Shown here one piece after another: positions 1 to 10,792 of a stretch of DNA of 64,000 nucleotides (its first letter is position 1; the number at the start of each line of letters is the position of its first letter). Source of the DNA: Rhizophagus clarus (taxonomy: Eukaryota > Glomeromycota > Glomeromycetes > Glomerales > Glomeraceae). The DNA is taken from contig BLAL01000020.1 of NCBI GenBank assembly GCA_015698045.1, positions 744,001 through 808,000 of the forward strand, written 5' to 3'. Under the pieces are notes generated by a model. The model was given only the letters and a program-made list of their open reading frames with translations. It did not search any database and was not told the origin of the DNA. The position numbers and the translations under genes are program-made.

Positions 1-75
1 TACGATGTACTTCATGAAGACAAAATTTATAATGGTATTAATAAAATAAATCATGATAATGCATACAAACTATAA
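1..75 (+). CDS. Possible 3' end of a gene entering from the left edge
   Basis: Reading from base 1, frame 1 stays open for 24 codons and ends at TAA (73-75). The residues include acidic and polar stretches (VLHEDKIYNGINKINHD) rather than the K/N/F/I-only composition of random AT-rich sequence. No domain is recognised and the open stretch is short enough to occur by chance, so this is only a possible terminal exon. The next 700 bases show no recognisable gene. Confidence 0.2.
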   Translation, partial: YDVLHEDKIYNGINKINHDNAYKL

Positions 76-898
76 TTCATTAGTTTTTTGTTTTTAAATG
101 GAATAAGAAATCAAGCTGTATTCTTTTGTTTCAATATCATAAAATCGATCATTATATAAAAATTACTAAAATTCGCACATAGATGCAAACAATAACCGTA
201 ATATTGGTTAATTTGATCCTGCACATTTCATAAAAAAAAATATATATACATATATATAAAGTTAAATTGTTTTGCATTACAAAGATGCAGATTTATACAA
301 TATGCAGCGTTTCATTTAATTAAGAAAGACGTAAAAATATAATCAAATTGAATTTTAGAATCCTTTTTAGGGATAGATGCAATTTTAATTTCACTTATAC
401 AAGAAACAGAATAACAACTTATTCATTATTATTCGTGTAATATATGAAAATTGTCCTTCAATTTAATACTTATCTGAAGGCCACTTTACCCGAATTCGAA
501 AAATTATTAAATAGTTACTCGGAGAAAACATTAATTAATTAGACGACTTTAATATGTATGAGAACGTAAATTCTATTATAAAAGAGATAATTGTGTTAAT
601 TTGATTAATCAATATAAAGGTGAATGAATTACAAGTAATTTTATTTATTATATTATGATCGTGCGTGTAAAATTTATATGTAGTTAATTTAAATATTATT
701 TATATTTGCCTTAATGTTTTAAAATGTCTTATAATGAGTTTCTGAATATAATATATATTTTTGATCATACAGCCGCAACGAAAATCGCTCAACAATTTTT
801 TAGTGGTTACGATAATCGATCAACTGATATCAAAATTAAAAATTGATTTTAAAATAAATAAGATAAATAAATTAAATTAATATTATTTCAATTTTTAG

Positions 899-1443
899 GC
901 TCTTTAGGACCACAAAGAAATTCTGTATTTAGAATCTACAGCATCTTTCCAAAGCCAGAATTTCATGAAATTGTTCAAAGAAGGAATTTAGATTTGTTAT
1001 CTTCCGATCGATTGTTTAAATTTAAAAAAAATTTCCTATAATAAATTAGTAATCTTCTGTCAAATTCTTAAAAAAATTGATTTTTTTATCACGTGATTAT
1101 TTTTTATTTCAGAATTCGGATTATTTATTTTATTTTTTATATTGTATTCCAAGATTTAATTAATTATCGATCTGAATTCATATCTAAATGCTTATTTGTA
1201 TCGATTAATATGACAAAATTTTACAGGTTGAAAATTCAGATTATTTTTATACTTTTTATTACGTTTTAAAAGAGATGTTTTTAAAAAATCATACTATATT
1301 GAAAATAAGTTAATTGTAAATTTCAATTAATATAAATACATTGAAATATTTTATAAATACCGGCTTTGTTGTATTTGGTCTTTTAGGCTAAATTACATCC
1401 CACTCATCCCATGGGATTTGAAAGAGTAATTTCTGCATATTGA
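899..1443 (+). CDS. Possible terminal exons of an unidentified spliced gene
   Basis: Two stretches directly follow good acceptor sites (ATTTTTAG and TCTTTTAG). The first (899 to about 1042) reads GSLGPQRNSVFRIYSIFP and on through a mixed-composition segment (KPEFHEIVQRRNLDLL). The second (1387-1443) reads AKLHPTHPMGFERVISAY followed by TGA. Both have balanced amino-acid use unlike the surrounding AT-rich sequence and resemble the last exons of one gene. The donor of the first stretch was not placed; GTTTAA near 1018 is a candidate. No family is recognised. It could also be a fragment left after rearrangement. Confidence 0.27.
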
Positions 1444-1983
1444 AAATGTAATTATAATCATAATACTTATAATTGAAAGAAATCTATTAAGTAGTGATAT
1501 TTATGAATAAAGAAATAAAATTTTTATCTATCACTAACAGATCCGAACTCCGAAGAAGAATTCCTTCCTAAACCAATTTCATAAATTTAAATCAAAAAAT
1601 CAGAAAACCCCAAAAAAATCACCAGAATATTAACCTTTTCAAATAGTTCACAACAAAAGTCTATTAACCATAAGACACGAAAAGAAATATTTTGTAATTA
1701 TTTTAATCTTAATTATTGAGGATTTGAAGTTGGAAGTGAAATAATAATTATTTAATAAAGGATTAAAAATAAAGTCATATATTATTAGTTCTTTTAAAGA
1801 ACTCTAAAATGAATAATTTTCTTAAATTTTTGCAATTTTTCTATTTTTCACGCCTTTTCACGCTTTTTTTTATTTAAATTTTTTTAATTTTTTTTTTTCA
1901 ATTTTTAATTTTTTAAATTTTATTTTCCGCTTTAAATCCTTTCACTTTATATGCAAATTTTTTGAGAATCCTACTTAGAGAGT

Positions 1984-2460
1984 TAACATGTAAATGATTT
2001 TTTTTTTATTAAATTTTTTTAATTTTTTTTAAATTTTTTTAATTCTTTTTAAATTTTTTTAATTTTTTTTAAATTTTTTTAATTCTTTTTAAATTTTTTT
2101 AATTTTTTTTAAATTTTTTTAATTTTTTTTAAATTTTTTTAATTCTTTTTAAATTTTTTTAATTTTTTTTAAATTTTTTTAATTTTTTTTTAAATTTTTT
2201 TAATTTTTTTTAAAATTTCTTTAATTCTTTTTTAAATTTTTTTAATTCTTTTTTAATTTTTTTTAATTCTTTTTTAATTTTTTTTAATTCTTTTTTAATT
2301 TTTTTTAATTCTTTTTTAAATTTCTTTAATTCTTTTTTAAATTTCTTTAATTCTTTTTTAAATTTTTTTAATTCTTTTTTAAATTTTTTAATTCTTTTTT
2401 AAACTTTTTTAATTCTTTTTAAATTTTTTTAATTTTTTTTTGTTTTAAGTTTTTAAATTT
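1984..2460 (+). repeat. T-rich tandem satellite
   Basis: About 25 head-to-tail copies of a roughly 20-base unit of the form AAATTTTTTTAATTCTTTTT. They vary mainly in T-run length and in whether TTC interrupts the run. Neighbouring copies are more alike than distant ones, as expected of slippage. Flanking sequence at 1860-1980 and 2460-2600 is the same kind of T-rich low complexity. Confidence 0.85.
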
Positions 2461-2633
2461 TTTTTTTTTTCTTGTTTTTAAATTTTTTAAATTTTTTTTT
2501 TCTGTTTTTAATCTTTTAACTTTTTTTATTTTTTTTATTTTTTTTATTACTTTTTTTTATTATTTTTTTTTGCTTTTTGGCTTTTTTTTTTATTGTTTAA
2601 TCGTATTCTCATATTTTCATCATTTTCTTAATT

Positions 2634-2912
2634 TAGAGATATCGACCCTCCTTGGGTATTAATTTAGAGATACGATCCGATATCTCCCTCTGTGTATCGA
2701 CTTGGAGGTACGATCCGATATTCCTCTCTGTATATCAACTTGGAAGTACGATCCGATATTCTTCTCTGTATACCGACTTGGAGGTACGATCCGATATTCC
2801 TCTCTGTATATCAACTAGGAGGTACGATCCGATATTCCTCTCTGTATATCAACTAGCCGATATCCCCCCGTGTATCAATTTAGAGGGTCTGATATTCCTC
2901 TCTGATATTATT
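2634..2912 (+). repeat. 38-bp minisatellite
   Basis: Six to seven units built around TACGATCCGATATTCCTCTC and CTGTATATCAACTTGGAGG. The period is 38 bases in the regular part (2690-2840). Because 38 is not a multiple of three, the 106-codon open frame crossing it (2652-2972) cycles through all three frames and repeats every 38 residues, so the open frame is a by-product of the repeat. The last two units are shortened and diverged. Confidence 0.85.
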
Positions 2913-2944
2913 ATTATACTAAGTTTACAATTAAAAGAACAATT

Positions 2945-3121
2945 CAATAATATGACAGGGACATATTATTGAAACTAACAATAAATTAAAAAATAACAAT
3001 ACGACAAAGACATATTGTTAAAATTTCACAATAAATTAAAAAGAATAGTTCAACAATATGTCAGGGACATATTAAATTGTTTAATAATTAATTTTAATAA
3101 TATGTCAGGGATATATTATTT
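2945..3121 (+). repeat. Four spaced palindromes of the ATATGTC-AGG-GACATAT type
   Basis: Copies at 2945-2971, 2997-3017, about 3052-3074 and about 3095-3120. Each has a 7-9 bp arm around a 3-bp centre (AATATGTCAGGGACATATT), extended in the first copy to CAATAATATG/CATATTATTG. Spacers are about 45-56 bases. The second copy is degraded (TACGACAAAGACATA). Each could form a short hairpin on either strand. Confidence 0.75.
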
Positions 3122-3362
3122 AATTTAAATAAATTTTTAGACGCATAAATACGGTAAGAGCGCTTGTTTTAGGCGGAATGACTCCAACAGAAGTGTTCTT
3201 TATAAATTTCATCATTTTATCGTTGGTTGTCCAAACCGTTTTGAAAGGCTCTTCTATGCCCTTTAATGCAGAGTTTCTGAGATGACCAGTTTCTCTTATA
3301 CTTTTTAATTCAAGTATTGAATTATTCACAATTCTTAATGAACAAGAAAATTGTGTTTTCAT
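3120..3362 (-). CDS. Small hypothetical ORF
   Basis: An 80-codon open frame on the minus strand from ATG at 3362, beginning MKTQFSCSLRIVNNSILEL. Its middle has a fairly normal amino-acid mix (SIRETGHLRNSALKGIEEP), better than most chance frames here. An in-frame TAA lies just upstream of the ATG, so it cannot extend directly into the frame at 3322-3543, which looks like chance I/K/F-rich coding. No domain, signal peptide or family is recognised. It may be an exon of a larger gene or a fragment. Confidence 0.22.
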   Translation of the reverse strand: MKTQFSCSLRIVNNSILELKSIRETGHLRNSALKGIEEPFKTVWTTNDKMMKFIKNTSVGVIPPKTSALTVFMRLKIYLN

Positions 3363-3543
3363 TTGATAGATATTTTATTTTACGATTTTGTAAGAGCGTA
3401 AGAGCAGCTTTTAGGATTAAATAAATGTATTTGAATTTGATTTTTGGTTTCTTTAAAATAAATAATAAAAAGTAGTTTATGTAATTTGATTTAAGAAAAG
3501 AAATTTTACGAATTTGAAACGAGAATGAATTTATTGTGTGCAT

Positions 3544-4834
3544 TTGACTTTTTTATTGTAAAAAAAAAAAAAATATGAATTTTTTTTTGAGGCTTTGCTA
3601 GGAATTTTCAGCCTTTTTATAAGAAATTATTGTCAATCACGTATTAAGTTCGGTTTGGGCGTAAAATAATTTTTAATTTTTAATACTGCATTAAATCATA
3701 AGACGCGTAATTGTCGAATCGATTAGAAAAAAAAAATAATGTTGCGTAATCGTTTTGAAAGATAATTATGGTCAAATTTTCCTCTTATGTTATTATACAT
3801 TTACCTTCCATGTAAAAATTTACGTTTATCTTATGTTAAAAGGTAATATATTTGGTTATATTATAAACATCGATCTTTTTTGGCTTACGTAATCCCGCTA
3901 TAACACGTGTCTCAAGTTTTCAATTCTTTTCGTTCGAATTTTTTGTCAAATATTTAGGAACTGATTGAAATACTAAAAACAGTCACAATAACTATTAATA
4001 TAAAAAATAAAAAGGTACATGTGACTCTTTTTTTTTTTGATTAGTACGATTTTGAAAAATATTTGTACTATTTAAGTTAAATTTTAACTCGGATCACCCT
4101 TTATATGTAATAATACCTTGTCGATTAATGAAACCTTCTGGTTTGAAATTCCGGGTACAAATACAAAAAAGATGCAAGTTGCGTGATGAAATTTGATTCG
4201 TGCAAGTGTGAGAAAAAAAAAAAAAGCGATATCGTATTTTATTTATTTTACTTTATTTTAATTTTAATTTGTTCTATATTTTTTTTTTTTTTTTTGCTTT
4301 ATCTTACTCTATTTTGTTTTTGTTTTATTTTTTAAGAAATCATTTTAAAATTAATAAAAACTGTATTAACTACGCCATGTTATCCATTTAAAAATAAGCA
4401 GTTGATAAGTTGATTAGTAATTTTATTTTAATGTAACTCATTTCCATATAATGAACAACACATGACAATCTAACATTTGACGTAAAATGGCTTGACAAAA
4501 TTGCATAACCTAATTTACCCGTTTAGAATAAAATCAAATCAAATTTAGAATATCAACATGATATCTAAACAAAGAATCTTTAGACAAGGGTTTTTTGTTT
4601 CCAGTTTTAGAAATGTATTGATTTTATGATTGCGTTCTCAAAATATTAGTGAACATATCATAGATAAATGCAATTTTCTTTACTTCTTTCATTTCTTTCT
4701 CAATTTTTGAACCAAAAAAAAAAAAAATTCTTTTCATATATAAAATTCTTACATTTTTTAATTAATTTATAATTTAAATAAATTACTTCTAATTGAGTTA
4801 ACCCTATATTTTTGAACTTCGGATATTTAAATTA
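3544..4834. other. AT-rich intergenic stretch, no gene seen
   Basis: Mostly AT-rich unique sequence with homopolymer runs (T-run at about 4278-4295, A-run at 4210-4225). No open frame with convincing composition and no terminal inverted repeats were found. The last 100 bases before 4835 would contain the promoter of the spliced gene there. Confidence 0.5.
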
Positions 4835-5450
4835 ATGGATGACAGTATTATAAGGTTCCGTATTGGATACCTTTTGAAAAATTCTTTAACGAAGAACGAT
4901 GTAAATTTGCTTAATTTAACATGTTTAGATTTTTTTGTAATTTGATACATTAAATACAGTATTAACTTTTTTTTTTTTTATTTATATCATAGGAAATAGA
5001 ACATTCAGGTTCTACTTATTCTGTTTACCTGGATGTGGTAGGAGCAGTTATTTCTAGTCCGGTAAACATAGATTTTCAGGAAGCTGCTATGCCCTTCGCT
5101 AAGATTGATAAAGGATCACGCTCCTGTAATCTGGTTAAGCTAATTATTGTTGATCATTTAAAATCGAACCCAGATTACAGGGGGCAGCACGCAACAATTT
5201 TAACAAATGATGATGTACATATTTTCTTTTGTAATTTTGATAAACTTCAAAATATAGTATTGATTTTTTTTTTTATTTTATGCCATAGGAGGGGGAGAAT
5301 TTTTATTGTACTTGTAATGCGGCTGCGGAACACCACATGTCATTCTGTATTAGCAGTTCGTAAGTTGCTTGATTTATATGCATATTTTCTTGATTTAATA
5401 CGAATAAAACATAATATTAATTTTTTTTTGTTTATACTACAAGGGAATGA
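4835..5450 (+). CDS. Small four-exon gene of unknown function with a Cys/His-rich C-terminus
   Basis: Proposed exons are 4835-4936, 4993-5214, 5289-5359 and 5444-5450. Introns of 56, 74 and 84 nt have donors GTAATT, GTACAT and GTAAGT and acceptors ATCATAG, GCCATAG and CTACAAG. The first two introns fall between codons and the third after codon base 2. The joined frame gives about 133 residues beginning MDDSIIRFRIGYLLKNSL. The middle exon (VYLDVVGAVISSPVNIDF) has normal coding composition. The third exon carries C-T-C then HH and a further C within about 16 residues (FYCTCNAAAEHHMSFC), which could bind a metal. An alternative last acceptor (ATATAG near 5468) would give a longer tail ending at the TGA at 5509-5511. 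The retained-intron frame 5035-5511 is also open. No family is recognised. Splice sites are read by eye. Confidence 0.45.
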
Positions 5451-5516
5451 AAAGGCTGTAGGATATAGATGGCAATTCGTAGCCATCTTATCCGCGGTGG
5501 AGACGCGGTGAAGATC

Positions 5517-5636
5517 GCCTCTTCTTTAGGAAAGCGATAAAATTACTTCCTAAAGAAGAGGCAAAAAAATTACACGTGGGTCGCTTAATCGCCTCTTCTT
5601 TAGGAAAGCGATAAAACTACTTCCTAAGGGAGAGGC
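5517..5636 (+). repeat. Two tandem inverted-repeat hairpins
   Basis: 5517-5562 is a perfect inverted repeat with 16-bp arms (GCCTCTTCTTTAGGAA and its complement) and a 14-nt loop. 5591-5636 is a second copy with two mismatches in the right arm (CTAAGGGAGAGGC). Both share the loop core AGCGATAAAA. A third partial piece (ATGAAGAGGTGAAGAT) lies near 5670. They directly follow the end of the spliced gene at 4835. Confidence 0.8.
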
Positions 5637-5694
5637 GAAGAACAATATGCGGTCACTTAATCGCTTAATATATGAAGAGGTGAAGATATCTTTT

Positions 5695-5762
5695 TTTTAA
5701 AAAAATTTTATTTTTTGTTTTTGTTCGCTCTTTTTAGCTTTCAGTTTTTTCTTTTTTTTTTC

Positions 5763-5804
<42 letters not shown>

Positions 5805-5935
5805 TTTTTTTATCAATTTTTCTTTCTCTTTTTCATTTTTTTGTCTTTTTTTTTTGTTTTTAATTTCGTTTTTGTTTATTTTTCTTATTGTTTATTTGTC
5901 AATTTTTCTTTTCTCTTTTTCTAAATGTGATTATA
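5695..5935 (+). repeat. Poly-T/TTTTC low-complexity tract
   Basis: A nearly pure pyrimidine strand including a T-run of about 45 bases at 5760-5803. The 69-residue F-rich open frame over it (5715-5924) reflects TTT codons only. 5936-6476 beyond it is ordinary AT-rich sequence with no gene seen. Confidence 0.85.
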
Positions 5936-6519
5936 TCTTTTCTTACTTTTTATTCTTTATACTTTATACATAAATATAAAATTTTTCAAACTTTACACAA
6001 TTACTTTTGTACTTATAATAATGTCTTATCGCATACGTTCCAAACAATTAAGATATGACAATACCATCATCCAAATCTACGTGTGAACATTCGTAACCCG
6101 AAAATGCCTTTTTTCTAACAATTTTTGACGTGAATGATTCAAATATAGTAACTTCTCAATAATTTAAATTTATATTACATAATGTTAAATAAAATTATTT
6201 CAGATAATTTTTTTAGCGGTTCACGACATCAATTCGTTAAAGTAATAAGATTGTTTAAATGAATAGCTAATATTGTCGAAATTACACTTTACACAATTAA
6301 CAGTCTCGTGATTTATAATTTATATGTTAATATTTAATCACATCCCTTCCATTATCTTCTCACCTTTTTTACTATTCAAATAAAAATGACTAAAAAATTG
6401 TATCTAATCTTAAGGTAAAATATAAACTCCATCAAAAAAAAAAAAAAATATATATTTATATATACAATTTGTTCGATTAAAACCCAACGTAAAAATTCCC
6501 ATTTTTCATTGGCTCTTCT

Positions 6520-6963
6520 TCACTTACGTCCCTTACCACGACCACTACGACCAACACGTCCACCACGACCTCGACCATGACCATGACCATGATCACGAAT
6601 ACGAATTCTTGCGGGATTCTCATTTGGTACTCTATTTGCAGGAGGCATAATAATATCATTATTCGCTGGAGCAGGACGACCTCTTGTGGGTACTCTATTT
6701 GGAGGAGGCATAATAACATCATTATCTGATGGAGGAGGACGACCTCTTGTGGGATTCTCATTTGGTACTCTATTTGCAGGAGGCATAATAACATCATTAT
6801 CCGATGGAGGAGGAAGAGATTTATAATAACGATTGATCCAATATAATAAATTTGATATAAACAAGTCGAGTGTAAATGCAACGATAAACGCAACTGCTGA
6901 CGAGAAGAATATATGAAAAACCGTCGAATGTTTTAAGCTGATTAAAAAATCTTGTAATAACAT
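6520..6963 (-). CDS. Membrane-anchored protein with proline-rich tandem repeats and an RG-rich basic tail
   Basis: A single open frame of 147 residues from ATG at 6963 to TGA at 6520. Residues about 16-42 are strongly hydrophobic (FFSSAVAFIVAFTLDLF), a probable signal anchor or transmembrane helix, followed by WINRYYKSL. Residues about 50-117 hold three imperfect copies of a 21-25 residue unit: PPPSDNDVIMPPANRVP then NENPTRGR, the second copy lacking NENP and the third reading PAPANNDIIMPPANRVP. The end is basic and Gly/Arg-rich (HGHGHGRGRGGRVGRSGRG then KGRK), like an RNA-binding or nuclear-targeting tail. The DNA repeats match the protein repeats, so unit number can change by recombination. 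The overlapping frame 6477-6893 is a shadow. An unrelated but comparable layout (hydrophobic N-terminus, variable repeats, basic motif) occurs in some fungal effectors; a role here is only a guess. Confidence 0.75.
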   Translation of the reverse strand: MLLQDFLISLKHSTVFHIFFSSAVAFIVAFTLDLFISNLLYWINRYYKSLPPPSDNDVIMPPANRVPNENPTRGRPPPSDNDVIMPPPNRVPTRGRPAPANNDIIMPPANRVPNENPARIRIRDHGHGHGRGRGGRVGRSGRGKGRK

Positions 6964-7328
6964 CTTTTAACGGAATCGAGGCAATTACGAGGTTTCTTCC
7001 AATAAATTATCCTCGTCGAGACGAAAAGTAAAAAAGTGAACTTTTTCAAAGATTATCTATTATCTAGATATAAAAGTTATTGTTTTTAAGTTGTTGGAAT
7101 GTTTCGTTAGCTTTTAGACGTTAAAATTTAAACAATAAATTGAAGTACTCACGACTTTTGTTAAAAAAAAAAAATAGAAGGATTTGATATGTGACAAATG
7201 TATTCTTAATAAATAATAATATGAAATAAAACAAAAAAAATAAAACAGAGTGGTATTTAAATACGGCTTGTATTTATAAATATCCGGATTGTTTAGATTG
7301 TTTACGTAGCCCGTTCAGCAAATATAAA

Positions 7329-7336
7329 TGACGTCA
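7329..7336. promoter_or_regulatory. TGACGTCA palindrome, candidate CRE/ATF-type site
   Basis: A perfect bZIP (CRE) palindrome about 365 bases upstream of the gene read from 6963 on the minus strand, in one of the few CpG-containing spots of the region (GACGTCACGCGG). Just beside it (about 7344-7378) a 17-bp direct repeat, GAACAAACACCATATCA, occurs twice. Regulatory use is inferred only from the motif and position. Confidence 0.35.
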
Positions 7337-7629
7337 CGCGGAGTGAACAAACACCATATCAGAACAAACACCATATCAAAACACACACGTGATCAAAAAT
7401 TATTATGCATCACAACATTTACGCGATTGTTGTTTTATACTATTTTTATTATTTGAAACAGAACTGAAACAACGAAATATTCTTTAAAAAAAAAATAAAT
7501 GCAAAAAATTTAATGTTTTTAAATTTTTTAAAAAAAAAACCTAGAAAAGTTCAAAATTAAATGATTATACAATTTAAATCTTGATTAACAAATTTATTTT
7601 TTTTTTTCAGATTAAAATTATCATAATCA

Positions 7630-8220
7630 AACTATCTGTCTGATCTTAAATGATTTTCAAAAATCCTTTTAGCAAAATACCCCCTTTTTACCGGATTGTC
7701 ATCTCATCACATGATATATGATATACTAATTTTAAAAATGGTAATTAATAGTGTCAATCCTAACTAAGCCACTTGAGAAGTTTGAAATTTCTAGAGTTTC
7801 ATGCCTTTAATATTCCTTTAACTTTTCTATGTAGAAACATGAGATTCTAATAGTATCAAATATTGGATGAAATATTTCTGTACATTTTTCACTACAACTA
7901 AGTTATATTTGGTTTTTATTTAGTTTTTTAACCCTTTATTTAGCATTTTTTAAGTAATTTTAATATACATATTCTTTGTTAAATTTGTACAGTTTTCTAC
8001 CATATGTATAGTATATACCCATAATACAAGTTTTATAAAACATTTTATTTGATCAGGAAAGTTATTATCTTTTTCACTTATTGGAATAAAAATTTATAGT
8101 AAATAAAAAGAAATTTCAAAACTTTTTTTTATTAATAGTAAAGCCTATCAAATTAATTATAAAATGTTGCTGGTTGAGTGATAATCCATCTCTTAATTTT
8201 ATAAAAATAAACAGATAGTT
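7630..8220. mobile_element. Possible miniature inverted-repeat element
   Basis: AACTATCTGT at 7630 and its complement ACAGATAGTT ending at 8220 frame a 591-bp AT-rich block. A second weaker inverted match lies just inside (GGATTGTCATCTCATCA against GGATTATCACTCAACCA). No convincing target duplication is seen. This could be an old element or coincidence. Confidence 0.3.
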
Positions 8221-8358
8221 AAGTTACATTTTAAATAATATAAAATTGTTTTTATAAAAAAAAAATATTAATAAAATTGATTATTTTTAGTAAATATTAG
8301 AAATTTTTTAATAATAAATATTTTGAAATTTATTATATAAATTATTACCATTTGGGAT

Positions 8359-8503
8359 CTTTGCAATAGAAAGGTATGAAACTCAAAAAAATTTTTAAAT
8401 TTATTTATATGCTAATTATATTTTTTATACTAAAATAAGTGTTAATTTAATATTAATTAAATTTTTATTTTTTTTTAAGTTTCATACCTTTCTATTATAA
8501 AGA
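8359..8503. mobile_element. Foldback element of about 145 bp
   Basis: Arms share AATAGAAAGGTATGAAAC with few mismatches, followed by further A/T-run pairing inward. The whole block can fold into one hairpin with an AT-rich loop. Flanks do not show a clear duplication. Around it (8225-9480) is AT-rich sequence with no gene seen. Confidence 0.55.
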
Positions 8504-9479
8504 CTTCATTTAATTTTCAATTAAATTGAATATTGGACTAATCCAATTTTTTTTTTTTACATTATTTTAATTATTTAAAGAATGATATAATTAGTTTTAT
8601 ATAAAGTTTATTAATCAAATTAATAAAAGAATATTATTAAATATTATTACTATTAATTATTGTTGCAGGTAAATATATTACTTAATTTTAAAAATTATAA
8701 TTTTAAATAAAAAAAATTTTAAAAACAAATTAAAAAAATTTTTAAGTATAATAATAATTATTATAATATAATTTTAATATTCTTTTCATATTATAAATTT
8801 TTTATAATTTTTTTTTAAAATTATTATAAATAATATTTGTAATAGGTGATTATAAATACATTTATTTATAATAATATATTAAAAAAAAAAATTTTATAAA
8901 AAAAATTTTAAAAATATGTATATAATTTATTTTTATATATATATAATAGTATAAAAATCATTTCTTACTATGCAAAATTTATTTATAATTAACTTTTTAT
9001 TATATATATTTATAAATATAACTTTTTTTATATTTTGCTTTTTATAGTCACTCTTTATTATAATAAAGTAAGTATTTAAACTAATTGGATTTATTATAAA
9101 AAATTTGTTAATACTATAATAAATTATTTAGTTAATTGGAGTGATGATATAGGTGTTAAGGTCTTATAATGGAGGTGATACTTTTTATTTTACAGAGTTA
9201 ATTCATTTTTTTAATAATTTTAATTAAAAAGTTCATGATTTTTTTTTAGTTTAATTTTCTTAATTAGCAATAGAATAATTAAGCTTTGATATTTATATAT
9301 TTATATATGTATTGAATTTATCTTATTAGTTTCATTTTGTTATTAATTATAGATCTCTTGTTAAAAATATAAAACAAATTATTTAGTATAATATAATAAA
9401 TTTTTAATATAAATATTAGTCATATAATTTACTAATCTAATTTACTATTTAAATATTTGATTAGCTAATCTATAAATTT

Positions 9480-9850
9480 TTTTTATTTCAGTTTTTTTTA
9501 AAAATATTAAACTGGAATTTAAAGGAAGCAAATATTTTTAAAAAAATTAAAAAATTGGGATTTTTTTTTAATTTTATATAAAAATATTTATTTATATTTT
9601 TTTTTATAAATTTTAATCTGAATTTAAAAATGAAAATTATTAGTAAATGATTTTAAAAAAGAAAATAAATTTATTATTTTTTTTTATATATATAAAAATA
9701 TATATTAATATTTTTTTATTTCTTTTTTTTTTATAAATTTCAGTCTAAAACTTAAAAATGAACTTTTTAAAAAAAAAAGTTTTTTTTTTATATAAAAATA
9801 TTTATTAATATTCTTTTACTTTTTTTTATTTTAACCTAAAAAAATTTAGA
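9480..9850. repeat. Degenerate tandem repeat of about 105-115 bp
   Basis: Three to four units each contain a block like TATATAAAAATATTTATTAA, a long T-run, then TTTCAGTCTAAAACTTAAAA. Divergence is high and T-run lengths differ. It resembles, in composition and period, the array at 21440-22930. Confidence 0.5.
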
Positions 9851-10271
9851 TATTAATAAAAAGTAGAGACTTTTAATATATAAATTCATTATAATTATTT
9901 ATTAAATAAAAAATAATAAAAAAAAAATATTTGTCAAAATAAAATATACTTATAAAAATAAATTATATTGGTTAAAATATATTATATCTGTTAAAATAGA
10001 ATATATATTTATTAAATTATATTATGATTATAATAGCATTTATTAACTAATAGTATTTATTGATTTATTTAATAGCATTTATTTTCATTTTTAAGTTAAT
10101 AAAAATTTATTATTATTTTTATATATACTGTTTTATAACTTTACTTTATATAATAATATTAGTTAGTGAAAATGCCATTTCTCATATCAATCATTAATTA
10201 AAATAATTTTGTGTAATCATAGTTGAATATTTCACCATATAGCTAAAAAAATTTTTAATATAATGCTTATA

Positions 10272-10792
10272 TGGTGTTGGAAGTCTATACTCGACAATAA
10301 AATTGGAGGTGCTTATAAATTTTTCAGCATTTTAAAAAAATAAAGTTTTAAAGAAAATAACCTGGTAATTTTATTCTTCAAGACAAGTACTATTAAATTA
10401 CCAGTCAGTTTTTCAAAAAAACATCTATATAAAAAGTTATAAGCGTTTAAAATTAGGTGATTTTTATATGATCAGCCTATTTTTGAAACAAAACAAATCA
10501 TGTGAATGCAATTTTATTGGTCAATTGTTACAATTCAGACTGTAATTTTCATTTCTAAACTCAATACTTATTAAAATCAACCTAAAAATTTTAATTCAAT
10601 TCTTTATTTTTCTATTTTCAAAGCTGAATTTCTTTTTTTTTAAAAAAATTTTCTTTTATATCCATGCTTGTATTTGATTGTCTTGTTTTTCTTACAAAAT
10701 CACAACTTCCTATTGGCTATTTGTCACTCACGTGACAGACAAAAAATTTGAAATAATTTCTGAATATTGTCGAGTATAGACTTCTGGCACCA
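10272..10792. mobile_element. TA-flanked miniature element, 521 bp
   Basis: TIRs begin TGGTGTTGGAAGTCTA and TGGTGCCAGAAGTCTA and continue ACTCGACAATA. TA dinucleotides flank both ends. The paralogous copy near 62320 is uninterrupted at this point (GCTTATATAAATT against GCTTA-TA...TA-CAAATT here), which independently confirms the insertion boundaries. The TA target suggests a Tc1/mariner-type relative. There is no coding capacity. Confidence 0.85.

Noticed and set aside
2634-2912. CRISPR-like array
   Set aside because: Units are contiguous without unique spacers, the organism is eukaryotic and no cas-like gene is present.
2652-2972. 106-codon open frame
   Set aside because: It is the translation of a 38-bp minisatellite cycling through three frames; no start context or non-repeat coding sequence.
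6477-6893. 138-codon minus-strand frame
   Set aside because: Frame-shifted shadow of the repeat protein at 6520-6963; its L/M/V strings come from the repeat read out of frame.
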